Source: SIG603 sp964369415
GTDB taxonomy: Bacteria; Bacillota; Clostridia; Oscillospirales; Acutalibacteraceae
Direction of reading: 5' to 3'
DNA: 64,000 nucleotides
Assembly: GCA_964369415.1 (NCBI GenBank)
Contig: CAYJFP010000003.1
Location: forward strand, 1 to 64,000
A program made the translations under genes and the position numbers. This document shows, one piece after another, positions 16,640 to 25,797 of this stretch. Positions within the stretch are counted from its first letter, which is position 1, and each line of letters begins with the position of its first letter. Below the pieces are notes generated by a model. That model did no database searches. It was not told where the DNA came from and was given only the letters and a program-made list of their open reading frames with translations.

Positions 16640-17068
16640 TTATATTTCGAAAACTTCAGGCATTTGGGAAGCATGATTGTGTTCACTACCTGCGAATGCT
16701 CTAAGTCTCATGCCCGCAGCTCTGCCAATTACGTTTGAAGGAATCATTCCTCTAACAGCAAGTTCCATAGCTTTTTCGGGTTTTGTCTTCATAAGTGTAT
16801 CGTATCTCACTGATTTCATGTGACCGATATATCCTGTATGATGATAATGGAATTTCTTCTCTAGTTTAGATCCTGTTAAAACAGCATCCTTACAATTAAT
16901 AACAATAACATGATCTCCACAATCAACATGAGGAGTAAATGTTACTTTGTGCTTTCCACGAAGAAGCACAGCAACTTGAGCGGCAACACGACCTAGTGGT
17001 TTTCCCGCTGCATCAATTACATACCATTTGCGATCAACTTGACCGGCTTTGGCCATATAAGTAGACAT
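16640..17068 (-). CDS. rplM: 50S ribosomal protein L13
   Basis: 142 residues with the L13 signature (KPLGRVAAQVAVLLRGKHK and HHTGYIGHMKS). It binds 23S rRNA early in large-subunit assembly. ATG 17068 follows CGGAGGT. A leader of about 67 bases separates it from the promoter; L13 leaders with autoregulatory structures are known in Firmicutes, but no convincing structure was identified here. Confidence 0.98.
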   Translation of the reverse strand: MSTYMAKAGQVDRKWYVIDAAGKPLGRVAAQVAVLLRGKHKVTFTPHVDCGDHVIVINCKDAVLTGSKLEKKFHYHHTGYIGHMKSVRYDTLMKTKPEKAMELAVRGMIPSNVIGRAAGMRLRAFAGSEHNHASQMPEVFEI

Positions 17069-17141
17069 AGTTTACCTCCGATAATAAAATTAACATTCTA
17101 ACCATGGCAAACTATCCACATATTCGCCTTGGTGCTATGTA

Positions 17142-17170
17142 ATATTATCATAAAGAGATAAAGAAGTCAA
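17142..17170 (-). promoter_or_regulatory. Promoter of rplM-rpsI
   Basis: Minus strand TTGACT (17170-17165), 17 bases, TAATAT (17147-17142), about 70 bases before rplM. Confidence 0.65.
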
Positions 17171-17338
17171 TAGAAATTTTTATTTTTTTAATTTATTATT
17201 GTTAACGCTTCTATTTTCTTCTGTTTTCTCTCATTTACTCACTTTTTCTCACTTAACAAAAATACTTTTTTACTTGCTTTTTATATTTTTCTCTTATAAT
17301 ATTATATAAGTATTAATTTATGAAAAAGGATTTTGTTT

Positions 17339-18049
17339 ATGGAAAAACTAATGAGCTTTGTAAGAGCTGCTGTAGAAAAATATAATATGATAGAGGAAAA
17401 CGACAAAATCGCCGTGGCTGTTTCAGGCGGTAAAGATTCTGTCTTTCTTTTAAAAGCACTTCATTCCCTATCAAGATATTATCCAAAGAAATTTGAGCTT
17501 ACAGCCATTACAATCGACCCCATGTTCAGTGGCATAGAAACCGATTTTAGCGCCATACAATCTATTTGCGACGACATGAATATACCGTACATAATAAGAA
17601 GAAGCGATTTGGCTGATATTATCTTTAATCAAAGAAAAGAGAAAAACCCTTGTAGCCTTTGTGCAAGAATGAGACGTGGAATGCTACATGATATGTGTAA
17701 TGACCTTTCGTTTAACAAAATAGCACTTGGACATCACGGTGACGATGCGACCGAGACTTTCATGATGAATTTACTTTACGGCGGTAACATCTCCTGCTTC
17801 TCCCCTGTTACCTATCTATCTAGAAAAGACATCACTATGATTAGACCCTTGATATTCTGTAAAGATAGACAGGTTAGAAATATTGTAAATAAGCTTAATC
17901 TTCCCATAGTAAAAAGCACTTGTCCTGTAGATGGCCATACTGGAAGGGCTGAGACCACCGAACTTATTGACAGCTTAGAAAAGAAATATCCTGATGTAAA
18001 AGCTAAAATTATGGGTGCGATGGAGAGAAATCATATCAGTGGTTGGTAA
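17339..18049 (+). CDS. TtcA-like tRNA thiolation ATPase (PP-loop)
   Basis: 236 residues with the PP-loop SGGKDS at 29-34, followed by the Cys105-x2-Cys108 pair (NPCSLCARM) and a later lone Cys in KSTCPVDG. This is the TtcA pattern of three Cys that hold a [4Fe-4S] cluster used for 2-thiocytidine formation at tRNA position 32. HHGDDATET is the second conserved block. It is slightly short compared with E. coli TtcA, and clostridial members of this group may modify other RNAs, so no gene symbol is given. ATG 17339 has AAAGGA 8 bases before it; the TTG two codons earlier is too close. Confidence 0.88.
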   Translation: MEKLMSFVRAAVEKYNMIEENDKIAVAVSGGKDSVFLLKALHSLSRYYPKKFELTAITIDPMFSGIETDFSAIQSICDDMNIPYIIRRSDLADIIFNQRKEKNPCSLCARMRRGMLHDMCNDLSFNKIALGHHGDDATETFMMNLLYGGNISCFSPVTYLSRKDITMIRPLIFCKDRQVRNIVNKLNLPIVKSTCPVDGHTGRAETTELIDSLEKKYPDVKAKIMGAMERNHISGW

Positions 18050-18131
18050 TGTCAAACTTTGTCTAAAATTTAAGTATTTTTTGTCTATTCAGTACTTTTT
18101 AAAAAAATTTGTATTTTTTTTTAAAAAAGGC

Positions 18132-18160
18132 TTGCATTTTATATGCACATGTGATATTAT
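18132..18160 (+). promoter_or_regulatory. Promoter of the 5S rRNA
   Basis: TTGCAT (18132-18137), 17-base spacer, TATTAT (18155-18160). The start lies near 18167, leaving about 36 bases of precursor before the mature 5' end. Confidence 0.6.
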
Positions 18161-18202
18161 ATTGAAGTCGCAAAAAGACAGACACAAAAACGACAAAATA
18201 TA

Positions 18203-18317
<115 letters not shown>

Positions 18318-18325
18318 ATCTAAAG

Positions 18326-18353
18326 CGGTTACCCAATAGGGTAATCGTTTTTT
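18326..18353 (+). terminator. Terminator of the 5S rRNA gene
   Basis: Stem CGGTTACCC / GGGTAATCG with a 4-base loop, followed by six T's. Confidence 0.85.
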
Positions 18354-18380
18354 CTTGCTTGCTTGTTATTTTAATATTTA

Positions 18381-18415
18381 AGGCAGAGAACGCTTTCGCA
18401 TTCTCTGCCTTTTTC
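18381..18415. terminator. Terminator next to the lipoprotein stop codon
   Basis: Stem AGGCAGAGAA / TTCTCTGCCT with a CG-closed inner part and a T-run on the plus strand. On the minus strand it abuts the lipoprotein stop codon and can serve that gene too. Confidence 0.75.
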
Positions 18416-19036
18416 TTATTGTAACGGAATCAGTAATTCATCCATTTCAGAAAGCTTTGTTTTATTAAGCATTATCTCATTTTCATCAACCAAAATGTCA
18501 ATAATCTGAATTTCCATCGCCCCTTCTTTAGGGCTATTTGCATTGTCTTTGCACAAACTGATTATATCATCAATATAGTCAGCCCCTGTCTCATACATCT
18601 CTTCTCCTGCTTGTTCTCTCATAAAACTTACATCATCTGAAATTTCAGCGAAAGAAATTATTGGATAAAAGTCAACCTCAATCTTATAACCTTCATCAGT
18701 TTTTTCAATTTCACTTACTTCATATACACATGCTTCATAGGCAATCTTAAAAATTTCAGCTAAATCGCTTATTTGGCTTTCGCTAGGATTCATTTCGTAA
18801 AGATTGAAAAATTTGATCGCTGCATTTGTAGTCAGTGTCGCATTGTTTTCCTCTGCTATCTCATCACTTACGCCCGTGAAAGATATATAGTCGGCATTTG
18901 AAGATTTATATGTGCTGTCAAGAGTAGCCTTTACATACCCCGATGCATCAAACTCTAACTCTTCTGAACTGACACACCCCATAATTGACATAGCAAACAA
19001 TATCGAAACTAAGATTAAAGTTACTTTTCTTGTCAT
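18416..19036 (-). CDS. Uncharacterised lipoprotein
   Basis: 206 residues. The signal sequence VTLILVSILFAMSIMGC ends in a lipobox with Cys21, so the protein should be lipid-anchored outside the membrane. The mature part is acidic (many Glu/Asp) and begins with a segment like those of small clostridial lipoproteins of the DUF5105 kind, but the match is not strong enough to name. There is no catalytic motif. It lies 18 bases downstream of secA on the same strand and probably shares its transcript; a role in secretion is not implied by that alone. Confidence 0.8.
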   Translation of the reverse strand: MTRKVTLILVSILFAMSIMGCVSSEELEFDASGYVKATLDSTYKSSNADYISFTGVSDEIAEENNATLTTNAAIKFFNLYEMNPSESQISDLAEIFKIAYEACVYEVSEIEKTDEGYKIEVDFYPIISFAEISDDVSFMREQAGEEMYETGADYIDDIISLCKDNANSPKEGAMEIQIIDILVDENEIMLNKTKLSEMDELLIPLQ

Positions 19037-19053
19037 TTAGAATTCACACTTCC

Positions 19054-21801
19054 TTATTCATTTAACCCACAACATTTTTTATACTTTTTACCGCTTCCGC
19101 ACGGACACATGTCGTTTCTTCCTACTTTTTTCCCTTTATTAACTGTCGGCTTTTTAACAGTACTTCCATCTGATGCACCACTTGCCGAGGTCTCTTTTAC
19201 AACTTCTTCACGCTTTGGTGCCTCAGGTGTTTTAAGCCTTACTGTAAGCATCATTTTAGCCGTATTTTCCCTTATAGCGACTATCATCTGATCAAACATG
19301 TCAAAGCCTTCGCTTCTATACTCAACAACAGGGTCTTTCTGTCCATAGGCTCTTAGTCTAATTCCGTTTTTGAGTTCATCCATGGCATCGATATGGTCCA
19401 TCCACTGATTATCAACGTTTCTTAAAAGCACCATGCGCTCTACTTCACGCATGATTTTAGGCGTAAATGCCTCTTCTTTTTGATTGTAGATAGATATAGC
19501 CTTTTCCCTAATGGTTTCTTTTACATCTTCAGGGTCTAATTCTTCTAGTTCATCCTTTGAGTATTTAAGGTCTTCATCGGTTAAAATCCAGCCTAAATAC
19601 CTGTCTTTTAAACTTGCAAAATCCCACTCGTCTCTTATCGTATCTTTAGATAGATAAAGCTCTACTGTAGAATCCACATCGTCGGAAATCATTTTTACAA
19701 CTTGCTCTTTTACGTTTTCACCGTCTAAAACCTTGTTTCTTTGGTCATAGATAATCTCACGCTGACGGTTCATTACATCGTCATACTGCAAGACATTTTT
19801 ACGAATGGCAAAGTTTCTTCCTTCGACCTTTTTCTGAGCATTCTCGATTGAACTTGAGATAATTCCCGCTTCAATCGGAGTGTCTTCATCTACATTTAAT
19901 CTATCCATGACCATTTGTATTCTGTCACCGCCGAAAAGTCTCATCAAATCGTCTTCAAGTGATAGATAGAATCTACTTTTACCAGGGTCACCTTGACGTC
20001 CAGAACGACCTCTAAGCTGATTATCGATACGTCTTGACTCATGTCTTTCTGTACCTATGATATATAAACCGCCAAGTTTAATAACCTCATCAGCTTCTAC
20101 ATCTATTACAGCTTTGTGCTTGTTTTTTATCTCGTTAAACAGTCTTCTAGCTTCGATAATTTCTTCATTATCCGTCTCGGCATATCCAGTGGCCTCGACA
20201 ATTAGCTCTTCCACCATTCCAGTTTTTCTAAGCTCGTCAATCGCCATGTATTCAGCATTACCACCAAGCTTAATATCTGTACCTCTACCCGCCATATTAG
20301 TGGCTATGGTAACCGCGGATTTTTTACCCGCCTGTGCGATAATTTGAGCTTCTTTATCATGGTATTTTGCATTTAGCACCTGATGAGGAACTTTTTTCTT
20401 TTTAAGCATTGCGCTTAAAACTTCTGACTTTTCTATGGTAATCGTACCGACTAGCACCGGTTGACCTTTTTTATAATGCTCTTCAATGTCCTCGATAACC
20501 GCTCTGTATTTTCCGGCTTCTGTTTTGTAAACAGCATCTGCACAATCTTCTCTTACCATCGGTCTATTCGTCGGAATCTCGATAACATCAAGCTTATATA
20601 TCTGATTAAATTCGCCCTCTTCAGTAAGAGCTGTACCTGTCATGCCCGAAAGCTTTGAATATAGTCTAAAGAAGTTTTGGAAAGTAATTGTAGCAAGCGT
20701 TTTGCTCTCGTGCGCAACTTTTACATTCTCTTTAGCTTCAATGGCTTGGTGAAGACCCTCGTTGTACCTTCTACCATACATAAGTCTTCCTGTAAATTCA
20801 TCGACAATTACAACTTCGCCGTCTTTAACAACGTAGTTGATATCTCTTTTCATGTTACCATACGCCTTAATCGCCTGATTAATATGGTGCTGAATTGTAA
20901 TATTGTCTGAATCTGTTAAATTTTCAAGTGAAAAATATTCCTCGGCCTTTTTAACTCCTCTTTTTGTAAGAGTCGCACTCTTAGCCTTTTCATTAACTAT
21001 ATAATCATACTCTTCGTAAACTTCATCGTTGTCAACTTTATCGTCAGTCTCGGCAACCGAAATTTTCTTAAGCGTTTTTGCAAATGAATTCGCTTTCATA
21101 TAAAGGTCAGAGGATTTATCGCCCTTTCCAGATATGATAAGCGGTGTTCTAGCTTCGTCGATTAAAATTGAGTCAACTTCGTCGACGATGGCAAAATTAT
21201 GTCCTCTTTGAACCTTATTTTCCTTGTAAGTCACCATGTTATCTCTTAGATAATCAAAGCCGAGTTCATTATTTGTAGCATAAGTAATGTCGCAGTTATA
21301 CGCCGCACGTCTTTCCGCTTTATCAATCTCATGTCTAATTGTTCCAACTGTAAGACCTAAATATTTATAGATTTTACCGTTTAAATCGGCGTCACGAACC
21401 GCCAAATATTCATTGACTGTAACAATGTGAACACCTTTTCCCGAAAGTGCGTTTAGATAAGCTGGAAGTGTTGAGGTAAGCGTTTTACCTTCACCTGTTC
21501 TCATCTCACTGATTCTTCCTTGATGTAATACGATACCGCCTAAAAGCTGAACTCTATACGGTCTTTCTTCAAGAACTCTCCAAGCCGCCTCGGAGCATAC
21601 CGCAAAAGCATCAGGCAAAATATCGTCTAGTGTTTCGCCCTTACTTAGTCTCTCTTTTAGTATCGGTGTTTGAGACCTAAGCTCAGTCTCGCTCATTTTT
21701 TCATACTTATCTCTTAAAGCCAAAATTTTCTGTACTGTAGGCTCGATTCTCTTTAATTCTTTAGTGCTGTAACTGCCAAAAAGTGATTTTAAAAAACCCA
21801 T
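19054..21801 (-). CDS. secA: Preprotein translocase ATPase SecA
   Basis: 915 residues, a full-length SecA. Visible are the Walker A in MRTGEGKTLTSTLPAYLNA, the DEVDSILIDEARTPLI helicase motif II, GRQGDPGKSRFYLSLEDDLMRLFGG, and a C-terminal zinc-binding tail CPCGSGKKYKKCC that contacts SecB or ribosomes. It drives proteins through SecYEG. ATG 21801 (MGFLKSLFG) is used; the TTG six codons earlier overlaps the AAAGG ribosome site. It has its own promoter. Confidence 0.98.
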   Translation of the reverse strand: MGFLKSLFGSYSTKELKRIEPTVQKILALRDKYEKMSETELRSQTPILKERLSKGETLDDILPDAFAVCSEAAWRVLEERPYRVQLLGGIVLHQGRISEMRTGEGKTLTSTLPAYLNALSGKGVHIVTVNEYLAVRDADLNGKIYKYLGLTVGTIRHEIDKAERRAAYNCDITYATNNELGFDYLRDNMVTYKENKVQRGHNFAIVDEVDSILIDEARTPLIISGKGDKSSDLYMKANSFAKTLKKISVAETDDKVDNDEVYEEYDYIVNEKAKSATLTKRGVKKAEEYFSLENLTDSDNITIQHHINQAIKAYGNMKRDINYVVKDGEVVIVDEFTGRLMYGRRYNEGLHQAIEAKENVKVAHESKTLATITFQNFFRLYSKLSGMTGTALTEEGEFNQIYKLDVIEIPTNRPMVREDCADAVYKTEAGKYRAVIEDIEEHYKKGQPVLVGTITIEKSEVLSAMLKKKKVPHQVLNAKYHDKEAQIIAQAGKKSAVTIATNMAGRGTDIKLGGNAEYMAIDELRKTGMVEELIVEATGYAETDNEEIIEARRLFNEIKNKHKAVIDVEADEVIKLGGLYIIGTERHESRRIDNQLRGRSGRQGDPGKSRFYLSLEDDLMRLFGGDRIQMVMDRLNVDEDTPIEAGIISSSIENAQKKVEGRNFAIRKNVLQYDDVMNRQREIIYDQRNKVLDGENVKEQVVKMISDDVDSTVELYLSKDTIRDEWDFASLKDRYLGWILTDEDLKYSKDELEELDPEDVKETIREKAISIYNQKEEAFTPKIMREVERMVLLRNVDNQWMDHIDAMDELKNGIRLRAYGQKDPVVEYRSEGFDMFDQMIVAIRENTAKMMLTVRLKTPEAPKREEVVKETSASGASDGSTVKKPTVNKGKKVGRNDMCPCGSGKKYKKCCGLNE

Positions 21802-21840
21802 AATAAATAAACCTTTCAAAAAGTGTTTCGTTAAGCATTA

Positions 21841-21869
21841 ATTATATCATATTATCGTTTCCATTTCAA
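21841..21869 (-). promoter_or_regulatory. Promoter of secA overlapping a strong inverted repeat
   Basis: Minus strand TTGAAA (21869-21864), 17 bases, TATAAT (21846-21841). A 14-base inverted repeat (arms 21849-21862 and 21870-21883, one G-U) runs through the -35 box and spacer. It may end the metG-tatD transcript or act as an operator for secA. Confidence 0.6.
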
Positions 21870-21909
21870 GGAAGCGATAATATTTTCACAAACAGTTCAT
21901 GTTTGTATT

Positions 21910-22512
21910 TTATTTGTCTATATAAGTCCTAATTCTAAAAATAGCCCCTGTTTTTTCACAAACAGTTTTACAAGCTTCTATTTCTTCTTTATCCATAGTA
22001 TCAACCACGGTCATATATACTTTCGGTATAATCTCTACACATTCTTTTGTAAATTCTAACATGGAGTCAAAAGCCTTTAAACCAAAGTCACTGTGGCAAA
22101 TTTCTTGATATTTTTGGGCGGTAGAACCATTCAAACTAATAGAAACCACATCTATCAATCCCTTCGCATCTTCCACGCAGTTTCTCCCTGTTATCAGCAT
22201 GGCTTGACCGTTTGTATTAAGTCTTATTTCATAATTTCCAAGTTTTTTAATTTCCTTTGAAACTAGAATTAAGTCATCCCACCTACTTGTCGGCTCGCCG
22301 TATCCACAAAAAACAATTTGCTTATATTTACTTAAATCTCTCTTTTTTATATCCTCTAAAACTTCTTTTGCACTGGGCTCTCTTTCGAGCCATAGATTTT
22401 TAGAATACAAACTGCCCTCAGAATTATTTCTTAAGCAAAAATCACAACTGTTCGGACATCTATTTGTAAGATTAAGATAGAGATTACCGTCATATTCATA
22501 GCTAATTGTCAT
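21910..22512 (-). CDS. Radical SAM protein, TatD-associated family
   Basis: 200 residues, short for a radical SAM enzyme. The cluster-binding Cys19, Cys23 and Cys26 (CPNSCDFC) follow a YLNLTNRC entry, and FCGYGEPTSRW is the GGE-like SAM motif. It matches the small family always found next to tatD; the reaction is not known. Start ATG 22512 has GGCGG 8 bases before it and is preferred to GTG 22521. It follows tatD by 14 bases in the metG-tatD operon. Confidence 0.88.
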   Translation of the reverse strand: MTISYEYDGNLYLNLTNRCPNSCDFCLRNNSEGSLYSKNLWLEREPSAKEVLEDIKKRDLSKYKQIVFCGYGEPTSRWDDLILVSKEIKKLGNYEIRLNTNGQAMLITGRNCVEDAKGLIDVVSISLNGSTAQKYQEICHSDFGLKAFDSMLEFTKECVEIIPKVYMTVVDTMDKEEIEACKTVCEKTGAIFRIRTYIDK

Positions 22513-22526
22513 GCTATTCACCGCCT

Positions 22527-23285
22527 TTAAATTTTAAAAAGTGCTTTTACATTTTCTCTTGAAATTTTCAAAACTTCTGACTTTTCTATTCCTTTTATCT
22601 CCGCTATTTTTTGTGCGATATATTCTATTTTAGAAGAATCATTTCTTTTTCCTCTAAACGGCTCTGGGCTTAAATACGGACAATCAGTTTCTAGTAAAAG
22701 TTTATCCAGTGGAATTTCCTTTATCGCCTGTACACTTTGCTTTGCATTTTTAAAGGTCACAACGCCGCCCATGCCTATATATATTCCCATTTTTACAAGC
22801 TCTTTTGCCATTTCTACCGAACCAGAAAAACAGTGCATAACCGCTTTTGGCTTATATTTTCTTAAAATATCCATCATGTCCCCGTGTGCATCTCTATCGT
22901 GAAGAATAAGAGGCAAATCAAGCTTTTGAGAAAGTTTTATATGCTCTACAAACACCTTTTCCTGAACATCTTTTGGCACTTCGTCATAATAATAGTCAAG
23001 TCCGCACTCACCTATTGCAACAACTTTTTCGTTTTCTGCAGCGGTTTCTACAAGTTCAAAATAATTTTCAGGAAGATTTTCAAGACAGGAGGGATGGAGC
23101 CCCACCGCTGCATAAACATAGTCATACTTCTGTGCTAACTCGAGTGTCTGCCCTATGCTTTCTACCGTGGAAGAGCAGTTGATTACTCCACTTACTCCCT
23201 TTTCCTTAAGAAGAGAGCCTAAAAGGCTCTCTCTATCTAAATCAAATTGTATATCGTCATAATGCGCATGCGAGTCGAAAATCAT
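22527..23285 (-). CDS. tatD: TatD-family metal-dependent DNase
   Basis: 252 residues with the family's metal-binding motifs: FDSHAHYDD at the N-terminus, GECGLDYYYD in the middle and LLETDCPYLSPEP near residue 200. TatD enzymes are Mg-dependent 3'-5' exonucleases with roles in DNA repair. The ATG overlaps the metG stop codon by four bases (ATGA), which implies translational coupling. Confidence 0.95.
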   Translation of the reverse strand: MIFDSHAHYDDIQFDLDRESLLGSLLKEKGVSGVINCSSTVESIGQTLELAQKYDYVYAAVGLHPSCLENLPENYFELVETAAENEKVVAIGECGLDYYYDEVPKDVQEKVFVEHIKLSQKLDLPLILHDRDAHGDMMDILRKYKPKAVMHCFSGSVEMAKELVKMGIYIGMGGVVTFKNAKQSVQAIKEIPLDKLLLETDCPYLSPEPFRGKRNDSSKIEYIAQKIAEIKGIEKSEVLKISRENVKALFKI

Positions 23286-25207
23286 CTTAGCACCGCCCCA
23301 GGTTCTTGACCGTCAGCAAACACTACTTTGATGTCTCCCTTATCGTCCTCTGCCGATAAAATCATTCCGTTGCTCTCGACACCACAAAGTTTTACAGGTT
23401 TTAAATTAGCAACAAACAAAATGGTTTTTCCGATTAAATCTTCAGGCTTATACCACTTAGCGATACCTGAAACTATCACCCTCTCATTTTTTCCGTCAAA
23501 AACAGTGAGTTTTAAAAGTTTTTTAGCTTTTTTAATATTCTCGCAGTCTACAACTTTACCAACTTTTATTTGAACTTTCAGAAAATCGTCTATCGTAATT
23601 TCAGGAACTTTCTCCTCTTCTACTTCTGGTGCATATTTCTCCATTAACGTCTCTATTTTTTCATTCATTTCTTTAGAATCAATTCTTTGGAATAAAATTT
23701 CAGGCGTCTCGGTGACTTTTTTACCACTCTCGTATAAACCAAATTTAGTTAAATCTTCAAGTGTTCTTTCGTCTCCATTAATTTGAGAAATAATTTTACC
23801 CGATGTGGTTGGCAAGAAAGATTTAAGCAAAACCGCACCGATATTAATGCCCTCTATCAAATTGTAAAGCACATTTTGAAGCTTTTCCTTGTCGTCTTCA
23901 CTCTTTGCCAAAACCCACGGCATAGTTTCATCTATATATTTATTAAGTCTTTTGAAAACTGCAAATATCTCCGTCAAGGCATCTGCAACCCTTAATTTAT
24001 CCATTTTCTCTATAACTTTGTCTTTTGCACCTGTTACTACCGATATTAAATCCTCATCAAACTCGGTTTTAACGCCCGAATTTGTGACAACGCCGTCAAA
24101 ATATTTATTGCACATAGAAACTGTTCTGTTGACAAGATTTCCAAGCGTATTTGCTAAATCAGAATTTGTACGTTCCGTCATCAAATCCCAAGTAATTGTC
24201 CCGTCATTGTCAAAAGGCATTTCGTGAAGCACAAAATATCTTACGGCATCTAAACCGTAAAGCTCGCATAAATCGTCCGCATAAATAACATTACCCTTAG
24301 ATTTACTCATTTTTCCGCCGTCTTGAAGTAGCCACGGATGACCAAAAATCTGCTTCGGAAGCGGTAAGTCTAGAGCCATTAAGAATATCGGCCAATAAAT
24401 AGTATGAAATCTGATTATATCTTTTCCAATCAAGTGTAAATCGGCAGGCCAAAACTGATTAAATCTCTCGCTGCTTTTTCCATCGCAGTCGTATCCTAAG
24501 CCAGTGATATAATTTGTCAAAGCGTCAAGCCACACATAAGTTACATGTTTAGGATCAAAACTTAGCGGAATTCCCCATGAAAAAGTAGTTCTTGAAACAC
24601 ATAAATCTTGAAGTCCAGGCAGTAAAAAGTTATTCATCATCTCGTTTTTTCTTGAAACAGGCATGATAAATTCTGGATTATCGTTTATATGTTTAATCAA
24701 TCTGTCCGCATATTTACTCATTTTAAAGAAATATGCCTCTTCTTTAGCAGGGCTTACCTCTCTGCCGCAGTCAGGACATTTTCCGTCATTTAATTGGCTC
24801 TCGGTAAAGAAAGACTCGCAAGGAGTGCAGTAAAGCCCCTCGTAATGACCTTTATAAATATCACCCTTATCATAAAGCTTTTTGAATATCTTTTGCACTT
24901 GCTCTTTGTGATAATCATCTGTCGTTCTTATGAATTTATCATAAGAAGTCTCGACTATGTCCCAGTTTTCTTTGATAATAGCGGCGATTTCATCGACATG
25001 CTGTTGTGGAGTCACTCCCTTTTCTTTTGCCTTTTCTTCGTTTTTCTGGCCGTGCTCGTCAGTTCCTGTTTGAAAAAAGACATTAAAGCCCTCTTGTCTT
25101 TTAAATCTTGCAATACTGTCGGCTAAAATAATTTCATAGGTATTGCCTATATGCGGCTTTCCACTTGTGTATGCAATCGCAGTTGTTATATAATAATTTT
25201 TATTCAT
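23282..25207 (-). CDS. metG: Methionyl-tRNA synthetase with C-terminal tRNA-binding domain
   Basis: About 641 residues. The class I HIGN motif is in SGKPHIGNTYE, the Zn knuckle in CTPCESFF-CPDCGRE and the KMSKS loop in GGKMSKSKGN. A C-terminal OB-fold tRNA-binding domain begins near residue 540 (DFLKVQIKVGKV). ATG 25207 gives the family's usual MNKNYYITT start; ATG 25213 is an alternative, and AAAGGA lies 10 or 4 bases before them. No T-box leader was seen. A tiny membrane-protein frame ends just upstream. Confidence 0.97.
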   Translation of the reverse strand: MNKNYYITTAIAYTSGKPHIGNTYEIILADSIARFKRQEGFNVFFQTGTDEHGQKNEEKAKEKGVTPQQHVDEIAAIIKENWDIVETSYDKFIRTTDDYHKEQVQKIFKKLYDKGDIYKGHYEGLYCTPCESFFTESQLNDGKCPDCGREVSPAKEEAYFFKMSKYADRLIKHINDNPEFIMPVSRKNEMMNNFLLPGLQDLCVSRTTFSWGIPLSFDPKHVTYVWLDALTNYITGLGYDCDGKSSERFNQFWPADLHLIGKDIIRFHTIYWPIFLMALDLPLPKQIFGHPWLLQDGGKMSKSKGNVIYADDLCELYGLDAVRYFVLHEMPFDNDGTITWDLMTERTNSDLANTLGNLVNRTVSMCNKYFDGVVTNSGVKTEFDEDLISVVTGAKDKVIEKMDKLRVADALTEIFAVFKRLNKYIDETMPWVLAKSEDDKEKLQNVLYNLIEGINIGAVLLKSFLPTTSGKIISQINGDERTLEDLTKFGLYESGKKVTETPEILFQRIDSKEMNEKIETLMEKYAPEVEEEKVPEITIDDFLKVQIKVGKVVDCENIKKAKKLLKLTVFDGKNERVIVSGIAKWYKPEDLIGKTILFVANLKPVKLCGVESNGMILSAEDDKGDIKVVFADGQEPGAVLR

Positions 25208-25221
25208 TTTCATCAATTCCT

Positions 25222-25332
25222 TTATCTAAAAAATAATCCTACAGAAAGTGCCGAGCCAAACATAAGAAGTACTAAGCCACCTGCAACAATTCTAATAAAC
25301 ATTTTTCTTTTTTTATCGTTCAAAACATTCAC
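25222..25332 (-). CDS. Small single-helix membrane protein upstream of metG
   Basis: A 36-codon frame reads about ten basic/polar residues (NDKKRKMF) followed by one hydrophobic helix (IVAGGLVLLMFGSALSVGLFF). Its stop codon overlaps the AAAGGA ribosome site of metG, suggesting coupled translation. The start is uncertain: GTG 25332, TTG 25323 or the inner ATG 25302. Size and topology recall Prli42-like and other tiny Firmicutes membrane proteins, but homology cannot be shown by eye. Confidence 0.6.
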   Translation of the reverse strand: MNVLNDKKRKMFIRIVAGGLVLLMFGSALSVGLFFR

Positions 25333-25450
25333 TTCTTTACAATTTATTTGCAATATAATTTGCCTAAACCCTAGTATAACACTTATATTTATTTATGTAA
25401 ATATTATTTGTGTATAAATTATTTTTACACCTTAGATAATTAATATTTAT

Positions 25451-25479
25451 TTGACTTTTACATTTAATTTGGTTATAAT
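25451..25479 (+). promoter_or_regulatory. Promoter of a small membrane-protein gene
   Basis: TTGACT (25451-25456), 17 bases, TATAAT (25474-25479), ahead of the ORF at 25509. Confidence 0.75.
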
Positions 25480-25508
25480 ATAAACAAAGAATTACGGAGG
25501 TGTTTATC

Positions 25509-25658
25509 ATGAAATTAAATAGCCGATTATTTGCAATTATGGGCATTATCGTTGCTGCTATCGCCCTTATCACCACAGTCACAACAATTTTAGTTTTCTT
25601 AGGCAAGAAAAAGAACGAAAGAGAGCTTGAAGAATACCTTGACTGCTCAATTCAATAA
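25509..25658 (+). CDS. Small membrane protein, 49 residues
   Basis: ATG 25509 follows a perfect GGAGG 8 bases upstream. The product has one long hydrophobic helix (about residues 8-31, FAIMGIIVAAIALITTVTTI) and then a charged tail KKKNERELEEYLDC with a Cys near the end. It has a consensus promoter and its own terminator, which makes it a real one-gene unit despite its size. No family was recognised. Confidence 0.8.
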   Translation: MKLNSRLFAIMGIIVAAIALITTVTTILVFLGKKKNERELEEYLDCSIQ

Positions 25659-25671
25659 TTTATTACACTCA

Positions 25672-25710
25672 TAGCGTGCCTGATTTTCAAGTCAAGGCAC
25701 GTTATTTTTT
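25672..25710 (+). terminator. Terminator of the 49-residue protein gene
   Basis: GCGTGCCT / AGGCACGT type stem with a T-run (ATTTTTT). Confidence 0.75.
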
Positions 25711-25730
25711 ATTCATTTAAAAGAATTTAA

Positions 25731-25760
25731 TTGACAAGGATATTCACTTAAGTATATAAT
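25731..25760 (+). promoter_or_regulatory. Promoter of the TIM-barrel isomerase gene
   Basis: TTGACA (25731-25736), 18 bases, TATAAT (25755-25760). Confidence 0.75.
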
Positions 25761-25797
25761 TACTTTACTATAAAATAATAATTAAGGAAGTGTATTT

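Noticed and set aside
17171..17338. Possible regulatory RNA between rplM and the TtcA-like gene
   Set aside because: Very AT-rich without stable stems. Only weak promoter-like TTGCTT and TATAAT boxes were found, with a 15-base spacing.
25208..25508. T-box or SAM-type leader ahead of metG
   Set aside because: No GGUGG-type T-box sequence or specifier stem was seen. The space is taken by a small ORF and the divergent promoter of another gene.
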